Of a stretch of DNA of 64,000 nucleotides, positions 56,684 to 64,000 are shown piece by piece. The notes below the pieces were generated by a model. The model saw nothing but the letters and a program-made list of their open reading frames with translations, was not told the origin of the DNA and did not search any database. Positions within the stretch are counted from its first letter, which is position 1, and the number at the start of each line of letters is the position of its first letter. The stretch lies in the NCBI GenBank assembly GCA_041658685.1, contig JBAZZS010000002.1, positions 186,001-250,000 on the forward strand, written 5' to 3'. The position numbers were made by a program, and so were the translations under genes. The DNA comes from Candidatus Gracilibacteria bacterium (GTDB lineage: Bacteria; Patescibacteriota; Gracilibacteria; UBA1369; UBA12473).

Positions 56684-59029
56684 TTACGAATTGACCTTAG
56701 CTTCCACAATAACCCTCTCGCTCATCGTGCCGCCACAATATTTTTTGAGCAGGGTTTCGAGCTCGACGAGACAAGCTTCGACCTCTTCCATGGAGCTTGC
56801 GTCGTTTCCATCGACATCCAAGAAAAGGTTTACCGTTTTTTCAGTAACTTTTGTTTTTTCGCAGTCGCGATAATTCCAGTCGCGAGTCACGGTGTAGTCC
56901 GTGGCGTCGAACCAACACAATTCACCAGGCATGATCGGGGCGCTACGTTCATCGCCAATGCCTTGGAATTTTTCTCCGCCTTTTGCGAAATCGAGCGAAA
57001 GGGGAAGAGTGCATTGATCGACGTTTAACAGCGCGGTAGCGAGCTGATATTTGACGGAAATCATGTTCGCGATGTCCACGGCCACGTTGATGTTGGGCAA
57101 AACCTTTCCCGCTGCCAAACGGCTCATTAAAGCCACTGGGGCAGGTTTGTTGTTTGAAGGTTTTACGCCAAAACCGCGATAAATATCATTGAAGGCTTGG
57201 AGTTTTGGGGACTTGTTTTTGAGGGTTTTAAAATCGAGTCCTTTCCATAATTCCTCTCTTAATTTTTCCAAATCCGGATGATTTTTAGCGATTTTTACGC
57301 CTTTTAAAATCCCACAACCGACTTTGATTTCCGGAAATCGTTCACGCACTTCTTTGGTCAAAATAATATATTGGGTTTTTAAATCCATAACTTCCACTTT
57401 GACGCGCGGTGGGAGTGCAGCGGCATTTTCAAAACGCTGAATCACAAAAGATCGATCCAGGGCCTCCAAAAACCAACCCGCCTGCGGGCCGGATTCTTTT
57501 CCGAGCAAGGTTTTGTAAATCGCCCCAAATGCGTCACGTGCCTCGAGCGTTGAAGCTTTTCGGAGTTCGTGAATGGCGGTGTGAAGGGCTTCTCCTTTAA
57601 GGACGGCATTGCCACGCAAAACCGCCACAATTTCCTTTAAAAATTGTTTTTGATCCTCACTCAAATCGTGCGCCAAGTCCGGCATGGCTTGTTGGATTTC
57701 AAATCGAGCACTATCTCCGGCGAATTCCTTAAGCCACATTTTTGCGTATTCACTGCGCTCCAAGGCCTCTTCACGATCTGCCTCGTGCAAGGGATTCCCT
57801 TTCAATTGTTCCACTTCTTTCATCACATCCAAATGCGGAATTTGCACAATAAAAGCCAGGCGCGAAAACCGCGGCAAGAATCGTTTCTCAACTTTTTTTG
57901 AATCGAGTTGTGCGAAATGAAACGCTCGACCCAGGTCTGAATTTCCTTCTTTCCCCCCAAAATAAATTTCCGCACATTCGTCGTGATTGTCGTATAACCG
58001 TGCGATGGTGTCGCCATCCATATTGAAATCAATGGGCTGATTGGGTCGTGATCGCACCATCAAAAAGCGCAATAACTCGGGGGGAATCATGGCTGAAACC
58101 GCTTTTGCTGTGGCGCCCAAACCCTTGGAGGCGCTCATTTTGGCACCGCCAAATAAAATGAATTCATAGGGGACATTGAAGGGGACTTTAGCTCCAAGCA
58201 CTTCTTGGCAAATCGCTTCAGCCACATCATGGGATCCGCCTGCGGCATTGTGGTCTTTGCCTGCGGCTTCGACATCTACGGGCATGCTGGCCCATTTGAC
58301 CGCCCATTCCACTTTCCATGGAAGCTTTCCTCGACCATCCCATGGCGCCACTTTGCCTTCGTACCCACATCCTTGAGCCCATTTTACTTTATCTTTTTCG
58401 CATCGATATGTGGCTTCCTTCCCATCAAAACCAACGACCGTGGTGCACCCGACTTTTCCGCATTTTTCACACACAATTTGGAGAGGGAACCATTCTTCGG
58501 CCTTTTCCGAACCGCTGATGCGTTTGTAAATTTCACGTATTTTGTCCGGGTGCGCGCAGACTTTTTCAATCCATTCGTTGTAGCGACCGGATTTGTAGAT
58601 TTCACTTGCCGACACCAATTTCGTATAATTTTTCTCATTGAATCCGAGATTGTGAATCACTCCAATAAATTCATCGCCCCAAGTTTGTGCAAAATTGTGC
58701 TCCGGGGTTGCTTCACCTGTTGGCCGTCCGAGTTCATCCGGAGCCGGGACATCCTTGAGGGGTTTGCCCATATAGGGACGGTAGGCGTCCTGATCCAGAT
58801 AAACCGGAAGCCCATCCATGGGATCTGCGTCATTGATTTCATAAAAAAACGTGGCTTTTCTCCCCATTTGATTCAGCGCTTCGGCAAGTACGCCATGTAA
58901 AACCACGCCGCGAAGCGAGCCCACATGCACGCGTCCGGAAGCGGTTTTTTCATCTCGAATCAGGATTTCTTTTTTATCCGGAAAGGCTTGAGCGATTTGT
59001 TCAGCAATCTCGTCGACCCAAAAAGACAT
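56684..59029 (-). CDS. lysS: Class I lysyl-tRNA synthetase fused to a B3/B4 domain
   Basis: 781 residues. Residues 1-~540 are an archaeal-type class I LysRS: HIGH box HVGS (35-38), zinc motif CEKCGKVGC (188-195) with a second CGY half near 221, and KMSAS (297-301), then the helical anticodon domain. Residues ~552-781 are a B3/B4 domain as in the PheRS beta chain and free-standing COG3382 proteins: VGCGILKGV, YRGFGVKPSNN, LPNINVAVDIANMIS, GEKFQGIGDE, DWNYRDCEKT. B3/B4 hydrolyses mischarged tRNA in PheRS, so cis-editing is a possible role. Other LysRS genes are not in the window. -10 TAAAAT 7 nt before ATG. Confidence 0.93.
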   Translation of the reverse strand: MSFWVDEIAEQIAQAFPDKKEILIRDEKTASGRVHVGSLRGVVLHGVLAEALNQMGRKATFFYEINDADPMDGLPVYLDQDAYRPYMGKPLKDVPAPDELGRPTGEATPEHNFAQTWGDEFIGVIHNLGFNEKNYTKLVSASEIYKSGRYNEWIEKVCAHPDKIREIYKRISGSEKAEEWFPLQIVCEKCGKVGCTTVVGFDGKEATYRCEKDKVKWAQGCGYEGKVAPWDGRGKLPWKVEWAVKWASMPVDVEAAGKDHNAAGGSHDVAEAICQEVLGAKVPFNVPYEFILFGGAKMSASKGLGATAKAVSAMIPPELLRFLMVRSRPNQPIDFNMDGDTIARLYDNHDECAEIYFGGKEGNSDLGRAFHFAQLDSKKVEKRFLPRFSRLAFIVQIPHLDVMKEVEQLKGNPLHEADREEALERSEYAKMWLKEFAGDSARFEIQQAMPDLAHDLSEDQKQFLKEIVAVLRGNAVLKGEALHTAIHELRKASTLEARDAFGAIYKTLLGKESGPQAGWFLEALDRSFVIQRFENAAALPPRVKVEVMDLKTQYIILTKEVRERFPEIKVGCGILKGVKIAKNHPDLEKLREELWKGLDFKTLKNKSPKLQAFNDIYRGFGVKPSNNKPAPVALMSRLAAGKVLPNINVAVDIANMISVKYQLATALLNVDQCTLPLSLDFAKGGEKFQGIGDERSAPIMPGELCWFDATDYTVTRDWNYRDCEKTKVTEKTVNLFLDVDGNDASSMEEVEACLVELETLLKKYCGGTMSERVIVEAKVNS

Positions 59030-59036
59030 GAAGGAA

Positions 59037-59042
59037 ATTTTA
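59037..59042 (-). promoter_or_regulatory. -10 box of lysS, leaderless start
   Basis: TAAAAT on the minus strand (59042-59037), 7 nt before ATG 59029, in an A/T-rich region. Confidence 0.4.
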
Positions 59043-59141
59043 AATGATGAATTTTAAATTTTAAATTGAAATGCGTAAAAAAGACTCAGTAAAACACAAA
59101 GCGAATTCTAGAGCAGAATGAGCTGAATATGAAGTGAATTG

Positions 59142-60521
59142 TTATCGTTCCATGGGCACTCCTTCCATCATTTCTTCGGATTCATGGGCGCGATCGATGT
59201 CATAAAAACGCATTTGTTCCTTTTTGAACATAAGTTCCACGCGGCCGGTCGGGCCGTTGCGGTGTTTGCGAATGAACACATCCGTGAGGCCGGCGCGCTC
59301 GGTGTCTTCTTCATAATAATCTTCGCGATAAAGCATGAGAACCACATCGGAATCTTGTTCGATGCTTCCGGATTCTCTCAAATCCGACAATTGCGGGATC
59401 TTGCTGGGACGATTTTCCACAGCACGAGACAACTGCGACAAGGCGATGATCGGGACATTCAATTCGCGAGCCAGGGTTTTGAGAGAACGTGAAATTTCCG
59501 AAATTTCCTGAACACGATTGGTGATGCTCCCTCCCACACCGGAAATACTCATGAGTTGGAGGTAGTCGATGATGAGCAAATCGAGGCCGTGTTCCATTTG
59601 AAGGCGGCGGGCTTTGGCTCTGAGCTCCATGATGGATCCGCTCACCGAGTCGTCGATGAAAATTTTGGCGGAATTGAGTTCATCCATGATGGAACCGATG
59701 CGTGCGAAATCTTCCTCGTCGAGTTTGCCGGTGCGAAGCTTCCATGAATCCACGGAAAGCAACGAGCAGAAAAGGCGTTCCACCAGTTGTTCTTTGGACA
59801 TTTCAAGAGAAATTACGCCCACACTTTTGCCGGCCTTGGCCACGTTTTGTGCAATATTCAAGGCAAAACTGGTTTTACCCATGGCCGGACGAGCCGCCAC
59901 GATCACAAGATCCGAGCGTTGCAACCCGGACAACAAATTATCCAAACTGCGAAAACCGCATGGGATCCCACGGTATTTTTCTTTACCTTTGGCGTCGTGA
60001 AGATCGGCGATGCGCTCGTAAGTTACGGCGAGAACATCTTTGATATGAACAAATTTATCTTTGAGAAAATTTTGAGAAATATTGAAAAGAGATTTTTCCG
60101 CTTCTTCCAGGAGGGAATCAATCTCTTGAGTTTCTTCAAACCCGAGGCCCGCAATGGTGTGTCCGGCCTTGATGAGTTTTCGTAAAATTGATTTTTGCTG
60201 AACAATGGTCGCGTATTGGATGACGTGCGTGGAAGTGATGACCGTGTGCGTGAGTTCGGCGAGATAAGAACGACCGCCAATTTTTTCCAATTCCTCTTTT
60301 TCTTCAAGATGATTTGCGAGAGTGATAAGATCGATAGGGCTACGTTTGTGGAAAAGCTCAAGAACCGCACGATAAATCATCGCGTTTTGCTCATAATAAA
60401 AATCCTCATGGCGAAGCATGTCGGCGATGCGAATGATGGCATCCTTGTCGATCAAAAGAGATCCGAGAACGGATTTTTCAGCTTCAAGGCTGTGAGGGGG
60501 AACGGTTGCGAGGGGGTCCAT
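59142..60521 (-). CDS. dnaB: Replicative DNA helicase DnaB
   Basis: 459 residues, normal length. N-terminal PHSLEAEKSVLGSLL domain; Walker A ARPAMGKTSF near residue 208; Walker B LLIIDYLQLM near 310; the RecA-fold C-terminus with LSQLSRAVE and an arginine-finger region. No intein. The hexamer unwinds DNA at the fork. -10 TAGAAT is 7 nt before the ATG, another likely leaderless start. Divergent from yraN. Confidence 0.96.
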   Translation of the reverse strand: MDPLATVPPHSLEAEKSVLGSLLIDKDAIIRIADMLRHEDFYYEQNAMIYRAVLELFHKRSPIDLITLANHLEEKEELEKIGGRSYLAELTHTVITSTHVIQYATIVQQKSILRKLIKAGHTIAGLGFEETQEIDSLLEEAEKSLFNISQNFLKDKFVHIKDVLAVTYERIADLHDAKGKEKYRGIPCGFRSLDNLLSGLQRSDLVIVAARPAMGKTSFALNIAQNVAKAGKSVGVISLEMSKEQLVERLFCSLLSVDSWKLRTGKLDEEDFARIGSIMDELNSAKIFIDDSVSGSIMELRAKARRLQMEHGLDLLIIDYLQLMSISGVGGSITNRVQEISEISRSLKTLARELNVPIIALSQLSRAVENRPSKIPQLSDLRESGSIEQDSDVVLMLYREDYYEEDTERAGLTDVFIRKHRNGPTGRVELMFKKEQMRFYDIDRAHESEEMMEGVPMER

Positions 60522-60528
60522 GTGGAAA

Positions 60529-60534
60529 ATTCTA
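60529..60534 (-). promoter_or_regulatory. -10 box of dnaB, leaderless start
   Basis: TAGAAT on the minus strand (60534-60529), 7 nt before ATG 60521. Confidence 0.45.
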
Positions 60535-60601
60535 AATTGGGGATGCGGGATTAGGGGTTCTCAGTTTTGCACAAGTCAGACGAATTGAGAAGGGCATTTT
60601 T

Positions 60602-60646
60602 GTTCATCTTTTTTTAATAAAAAGGTCATCTTGTGGCGCGTAATAT
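60602..60646 (+). promoter_or_regulatory. GTTCAT-type promoter (copy 3) of yraN
   Basis: GTTCAT (60602-60607), T7AATA5-type 16-nt spacer, GGTCAT (60624-60629), 11 nt, TAATAT (60641-60646), 6 nt, ATG 60653. The second box starts 29 nt before the ATG, exactly as in comM. Confidence 0.65.
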
Positions 60647-60652
60647 GAGGGC

Positions 60653-61048
60653 ATGGAAAACACCATCCAAAAGAATGATTTTCGCCAACGCTTTGGTGAT
60701 TTGGGGGAAAATTTAGCGGCCCATTATCTGGTTGCCTGCGGGTATCGCATCTTAAAATTGCACTTTCGTGTGCGAATCGGAGAAGTTGATTTGATCGCGC
60801 AAAAAGGACGAACTCTGGTTTTCGTGGAAGTGAAAGCGCGCGCGTCTCCCCTGTTTGGAGATGCGGTGGAGGCCGTGAATTTTCAAAAAATTCATCGATT
60901 GATTGCAGTGGCGGAAGCGTACCTATCTCGCTATAATTGGAAAGGTGAATTTCGCTTGGATGTGATTGGGTTGGAATTTTCTTCATCTCGTTTCGGAGAT
61001 GAAAGGAGATTGATTTCCTTGGAACATCTTTGCGATGTTACTCACTGA
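60653..61048 (+). CDS. yraN: YraN/UPF0102 endonuclease-like protein
   Basis: 131 residues. N-terminal FGDLGENLAAHYLVACGYRIL, then the restriction-endonuclease-fold core GEVDLIAQKGRTLVFVEVKAR with Asp and Glu-x-Lys catalytic-like residues. In many bacteria it sits near comM and dprA and is linked to DNA processing. The GTTCAT promoter shared with comM supports the same link here. Normal length. Confidence 0.92.
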   Translation: MENTIQKNDFRQRFGDLGENLAAHYLVACGYRILKLHFRVRIGEVDLIAQKGRTLVFVEVKARASPLFGDAVEAVNFQKIHRLIAVAEAYLSRYNWKGEFRLDVIGLEFSSSRFGDERRLISLEHLCDVTH

Positions 61049-61082
61049 GCACAGCGAAGCGAGCTTTAACTCCCCCCCTCCC

Positions 61083-62180
61083 ATGAATTTCAATTTGAAT
61101 TTTCATCAAAAATCCTTACTTATCGGTACGGTTACGGTTGCATTGTGTGTGGCTGTGTTTCTTTGGATTGTGATCTTTAATAAAGGCACGGTCGTATTTT
61201 CCGGAGAACCATCCTACACGATTACGATCACAGGAAATCCGATCAAAGGATTGAAAACGATTGAATGTTCCACGAACTCTTGTGCCGTTTCTTTGCCCTC
61301 CGGGCTTTACTCCGCAACGCTTAAAAAAGACGGTTATTTTGAAATGACTGCGGATTTTAATGTCATACGAGGCGGGACAACTCCCTTAACCGCAACTTTT
61401 GAATTTATCCCGACGGTAACAGAAATGACTGCGAATGAAACGGGAATGATTTCTCTCCCCGAGATTGAGAATTTAAGTGCCCGTTTTTCTCTGGCTATGG
61501 ATGAAACTTACAAAAAACAACGTCTCGATTATACGGACCCAGCCACTCAGGAAACCGTGACGTGGGCGTATTTTGATCGTCCGCTTGAGAATGCGCTCAT
61601 TGCAGCTCCTGCATCGTTGGATCGTGCTTTGGTGGTGGATCGTGCTCAAGCCGAGAATATGCTTTATCTTGTGGATCATTTCACCTCTCAACGGACGTAT
61701 GTGGGAGCACTCCAAAATGTAGAAAATGCTTTATGGAGCTTTTTGCCCAATTTAGTGTTGGTACGAACGGTGTCAACCAATGGAGAAGTGGGTCTTTGGC
61801 TGGTGGATACGGATAAGCCTTCGCTCTCCGAACTGCCTCTTTCATTGAGTTTTGAAAAAGTGATTTGGGATGATTCCAATCGAATTATTTTTGCCACGCA
61901 ACAAAACGTTGAGGCCCTCGAAAGCGCGGCATACGACACTCCGCTTGATGCTCTAAAAGCGCTCTTGAATGGCGACTTGACCGAGGACCAAAATGCGGTG
62001 TTTTTTATCGGAGAATACGACCCAAACACCACTATTTATCGCACGCTTTACAAAGCTCCCGAATCCTTAGGGTTGAATTATGACAATATACGGATGGTCT
62101 ATGTTTCGGATGCTTCGAACGCAACGACTGCAAAAATTTATTTTACGGATGGGGTGAAGGCATATGAGGTGGTGAGGTAA
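61083..62180 (+). CDS. PEGA-domain membrane-anchored protein
   Basis: 365 residues from ATG 61083; a longer frame from 61035 overlaps yraN and lacks support. One N-terminal membrane helix (~12-32), a PEGA-like beta domain (~40-105: a glycine-led SYTITITGNPIKG strand, CAVSLPSGLYSATLKKDGY), then a ~250-residue beta-propeller-like region. Extracytoplasmic; common in CPR genomes; function unknown. Lies between two genes of the GTTCAT regulon and may be read through from yraN. Confidence 0.8.
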   Translation: MNFNLNFHQKSLLIGTVTVALCVAVFLWIVIFNKGTVVFSGEPSYTITITGNPIKGLKTIECSTNSCAVSLPSGLYSATLKKDGYFEMTADFNVIRGGTTPLTATFEFIPTVTEMTANETGMISLPEIENLSARFSLAMDETYKKQRLDYTDPATQETVTWAYFDRPLENALIAAPASLDRALVVDRAQAENMLYLVDHFTSQRTYVGALQNVENALWSFLPNLVLVRTVSTNGEVGLWLVDTDKPSLSELPLSLSFEKVIWDDSNRIIFATQQNVEALESAAYDTPLDALKALLNGDLTEDQNAVFFIGEYDPNTTIYRTLYKAPESLGLNYDNIRMVYVSDASNATTAKIYFTDGVKAYEVVR

Positions 62181-62268
62181 TAAGATGCTCAGAGGGGGGG
62201 GATAAGGTGTTTCGCGTTCGCGAAACTTTTTATTTATATGGTGACAGATTGCGTTGAAACCTGTCATT

Positions 62269-62313
62269 GTTCATCTTTTTTTAATAAAACGTTCATGGGC
62301 CGCATGGTAGCGT
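62269..62313 (+). promoter_or_regulatory. GTTCAT-type promoter (copy 4) of comM
   Basis: GTTCAT (62269-62274), 16-nt spacer identical in its first 14 bases to the yraN copy, GTTCAT (62291-62296), 11 nt, TAGCGT (62308-62313), 6 nt, ATG 62320. Confidence 0.65.
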
Positions 62314-62319
62314 TGGGCC

Positions 62320-63849
62320 ATGCCTTCTCGAATTTATTCCTGCGCCCTGTCGGGCATCGAAGCGTATGAAGTGGAAATTGAAGTCGACATTCTTCAAGGA
62401 TTGTCGCTGTTCACCGTCGTGGGCTTGGGAGATACGGCCGTACAAGAAGCCAAAGAACGCGTGCGATCCGCGCTTATGAACAGCGGAGCCGAGTTCCCGC
62501 GACAACGAAAAGTGGTGAATTTGGCACCTGCGGACACAAAAAAGTGTGGGCCCGCCTTTGATCTCCCGATTGCCGTGGGTTTATTGGTTGAATCCGAGCA
62601 AATCCCGCGAGAATCCTCGTGCGACGCATTATTCATGGGCGAATTAGCGCTTGATGGCACGGTGCGACATACAAATGGAATTTTGGCAGCGGCGCTGTTT
62701 GCCAAAGAACGCGGTTTTAAGGCTTTATTTGTCCCGGAAATCGATGCCAAAGAAGCCCATTTGGTTTCCGATCTTATGATTTTCCCGGTTCAAAATTTGG
62801 CGCAGCTCATCTCACATTTAAGAAAAGAAGCCCTCATTGAGCCGCTCCTAATGTCTCAGGAATTACTCACAAAAAAGAACGGAGATTTACCGCTCGGTCT
62901 TTCGTTATTTTCTCATATTCGCGGGAGTGATTTAGCCTTACGCAGTTTGGCGATCAGTGCGAGCGGAGGGCATCATTTACTAATGTCCGGGCCTCCGGGT
63001 GCCGGGAAAACGTTGCTCGCGCGTCATTTGCCGCTTCTTCTTCCGCCGCTTTCCGAAGAAGAATGTATTGAGCTCACTAAAATTTATTCAGCTGCGGGAT
63101 TGCTGTCCCCCAAACGCCCCATTATTACGGATCGCCCGTTTCGGTCCGTGCATCATACCGCGTCCGTGGTGTCACTGGTGGGCGGGGGCTCTATCATTCG
63201 TCCCGGGGAAATTTCTTTGGCACATCGAGGCGTGCTTTTCCTCGATGAGATCCCGGAATTCCAGCGCTCGGTTCTTGAAACTTTGCGCCAACCGCTTGAA
63301 GAAAAACAAGTGACCATTTCCCGTTCCTCCGGCACCGCGACTTTCCCTTCCAATTTTATTTTTATCGCAGCTATGAATCCGTGTCCGTGTGGTTTTTGGG
63401 GAGACGACCAACGCAAATGTCGATGTTCAACGAGTGATCGCAAACATTATTCGCAACGCTTGTCCGGCCCATTGCTCGATCGAATCGATTTGTTTGTAGA
63501 AATGCGGCGACTCACGTTTGAAGAGATGCAATCCAAGCAACCACTGGATGGTCGAACACTTTATCTCCAAATTCTTCAAGCGCGAAAAATCCAACGTAAA
63601 CGTTTTCAAGATCCGCTCATGCTGAACAGCCTTATGACTCCGGCGCAACTTCGAAAGTTTTGTGAAGTCGACGACTCGTGTTTGGAACTTTTAAAAGACG
63701 CGGTGGATCATCATTTTCTTTCTGCGCGCGGGTATTCGCGCGTGTTGAAAGTGGCCCGCACCTTGGCGGACATGGAGAAAAGTGAACTCATCCAGCAACC
63801 GCATCTTTTGGAGGCGCTGGGGTATCGAAAAAGAGAGGAAAATCCGTAG
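62320..63849 (+). CDS. comM: ComM/YifB Mg-chelatase-like AAA+ helicase
   Basis: 509 residues, standard length. N-terminal Lon-substrate-like domain (~20-165: VGLGDTAVQEAKERVRSA), AAA+ core with Walker A SGPPGAGKT (~223-231), Walker B FLDEIPEF, the zinc-like motif NPCPCGFWGD..CRCS, and a C-terminal Mg-chelatase domain. ComM is a branch-migration helicase that extends integration of transforming DNA. Good evidence, with the ComEC-like gene and yraN, that this organism can take up DNA. Confidence 0.95.
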   Translation: MPSRIYSCALSGIEAYEVEIEVDILQGLSLFTVVGLGDTAVQEAKERVRSALMNSGAEFPRQRKVVNLAPADTKKCGPAFDLPIAVGLLVESEQIPRESSCDALFMGELALDGTVRHTNGILAAALFAKERGFKALFVPEIDAKEAHLVSDLMIFPVQNLAQLISHLRKEALIEPLLMSQELLTKKNGDLPLGLSLFSHIRGSDLALRSLAISASGGHHLLMSGPPGAGKTLLARHLPLLLPPLSEEECIELTKIYSAAGLLSPKRPIITDRPFRSVHHTASVVSLVGGGSIIRPGEISLAHRGVLFLDEIPEFQRSVLETLRQPLEEKQVTISRSSGTATFPSNFIFIAAMNPCPCGFWGDDQRKCRCSTSDRKHYSQRLSGPLLDRIDLFVEMRRLTFEEMQSKQPLDGRTLYLQILQARKIQRKRFQDPLMLNSLMTPAQLRKFCEVDDSCLELLKDAVDHHFLSARGYSRVLKVARTLADMEKSELIQQPHLLEALGYRKREENP

Positions 63850-63868
63850 CATTTCTCCGCGATTTGTT

Positions 63869-63874
63869 TATAAT
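63869..63874 (+). promoter_or_regulatory. -10 box upstream of carB
   Basis: TATAAT at 63869-63874, 10 nt before ATG 63885; a very short leader. Confidence 0.45.
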
Positions 63875-63884
63875 CGCTTAAGAT

Positions 63885-64000
63885 ATGAAAAAACTTCCCA
63901 AAAAAGTACTTATTCTTGGCTCCGGTGCGCTTAAAATCGGGGAAGCCGGGGAGTTCGATTATTCCGGGTCGCAAGCCATTAAAGCGATGAAGGAAGAGGG
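63885..64000 (+). CDS. carB: Carbamoyl-phosphate synthase large subunit (3' end outside window)
   Basis: Only 38 codons are visible. KVLILGSGALKIGEAGEFDYSG followed by SQAIKAMKEEG is the N-terminal ATP-grasp start of CarB (usual form VLILGSGPIVIGQAAEFDYSG). CarB makes carbamoyl phosphate for pyrimidines and arginine. A carA gene is not in the window. Confidence 0.88.
   Translation, partial: MKKLPKKVLILGSGALKIGEAGEFDYSGSQAIKAMKEE

Overview
The window looks like chromosomal DNA of a Patescibacteria/CPR bacterium, plausibly a Peregrinibacteria-type lineage; this placement is inferred from gene content only. The evidence is a set of families typical of such genomes: a TrbC/VirB2-like pilin, DUF4012, a Cys-rich zinc-ribbon protein, PRC-barrel, PEGA, PrsW, DUF475 and an LPxTG-anchored FN3 protein. 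There are many short lipoproteins and no rRNA. UGA is a normal stop, so this is not the Gracilibacteria/SR1 code. No CRISPR array, insertion sequence or prophage was seen.

Layout. 1-9.2 kb: 3' part of a PcrA/UvrD helicase, lipoproteins, a nitroreductase, a foreign-looking M23/beta-helix lipoprotein, YmdB, an S41 protease and PrsW. 9.2-20.1 kb (mostly minus): small envelope proteins, tRNA-Ser(GCU), a p-aminobenzoate module (PabC, fused PabA-PabB), an MFS pump, a carbonic-anhydrase-like protein, DUF475, Maf, TspO and tRNA-Ser(UGA). 20.4-31 kb: ArgS, an FHA protein, an LPxTG FN3 protein, a ComEC-type hydrolase, MurA, tRNA-Tyr, tRNA-Thr, MurB, a pilin and PRC-barrel. 31-45.7 kb: a three-gene block ending in a 1041-residue protein of unknown function, three tRNA-Pro genes covering GGG, UGG and CGG, Dcd, peroxiredoxin, EF-P, RluA, a radical-SAM/TrmB pair, YbeY, a membrane-anchored HTH protein behind an operator array, and two DUF881 proteins. 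45.7-64 kb: a K+ channel, MurI, a PAP2/lipid-kinase fusion, a Cys-rich protein, a second TrmB regulator, GuaA, DUF4012, an O-antigen ligase, a class I LysRS fused to a B3/B4 domain, DnaB, YraN, a PEGA protein, ComM and the start of CarB.

How it fits together. MurI, MurA, MurB, the O-antigen ligase, the PAP2/kinase fusion and the LPxTG protein describe a cell that builds peptidoglycan and surface polymers. ComM, YraN and the ComEC-like hydrolase share a promoter architecture (GTTCAT, 16 nt, GKTCAT, 11-12 nt, TANNNT, start), which suggests a DNA-uptake regulon. A fourth copy drives a lipoprotein/M23 operon. Many genes have a -10 box 6-7 nt before the start codon, which implies leaderless mRNAs.

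Most notable: the LysRS-B3/B4 fusion; the shared competence-like promoter; a helically phased array of TGTCYRGACA-like palindromes between ybeY and an HTH-TM gene; a three-way-junction structured RNA candidate at 56.5 kb; palindromic repeats inserted in frame in ArgS and probably in PabAB; and the phosphatase/kinase fusion.
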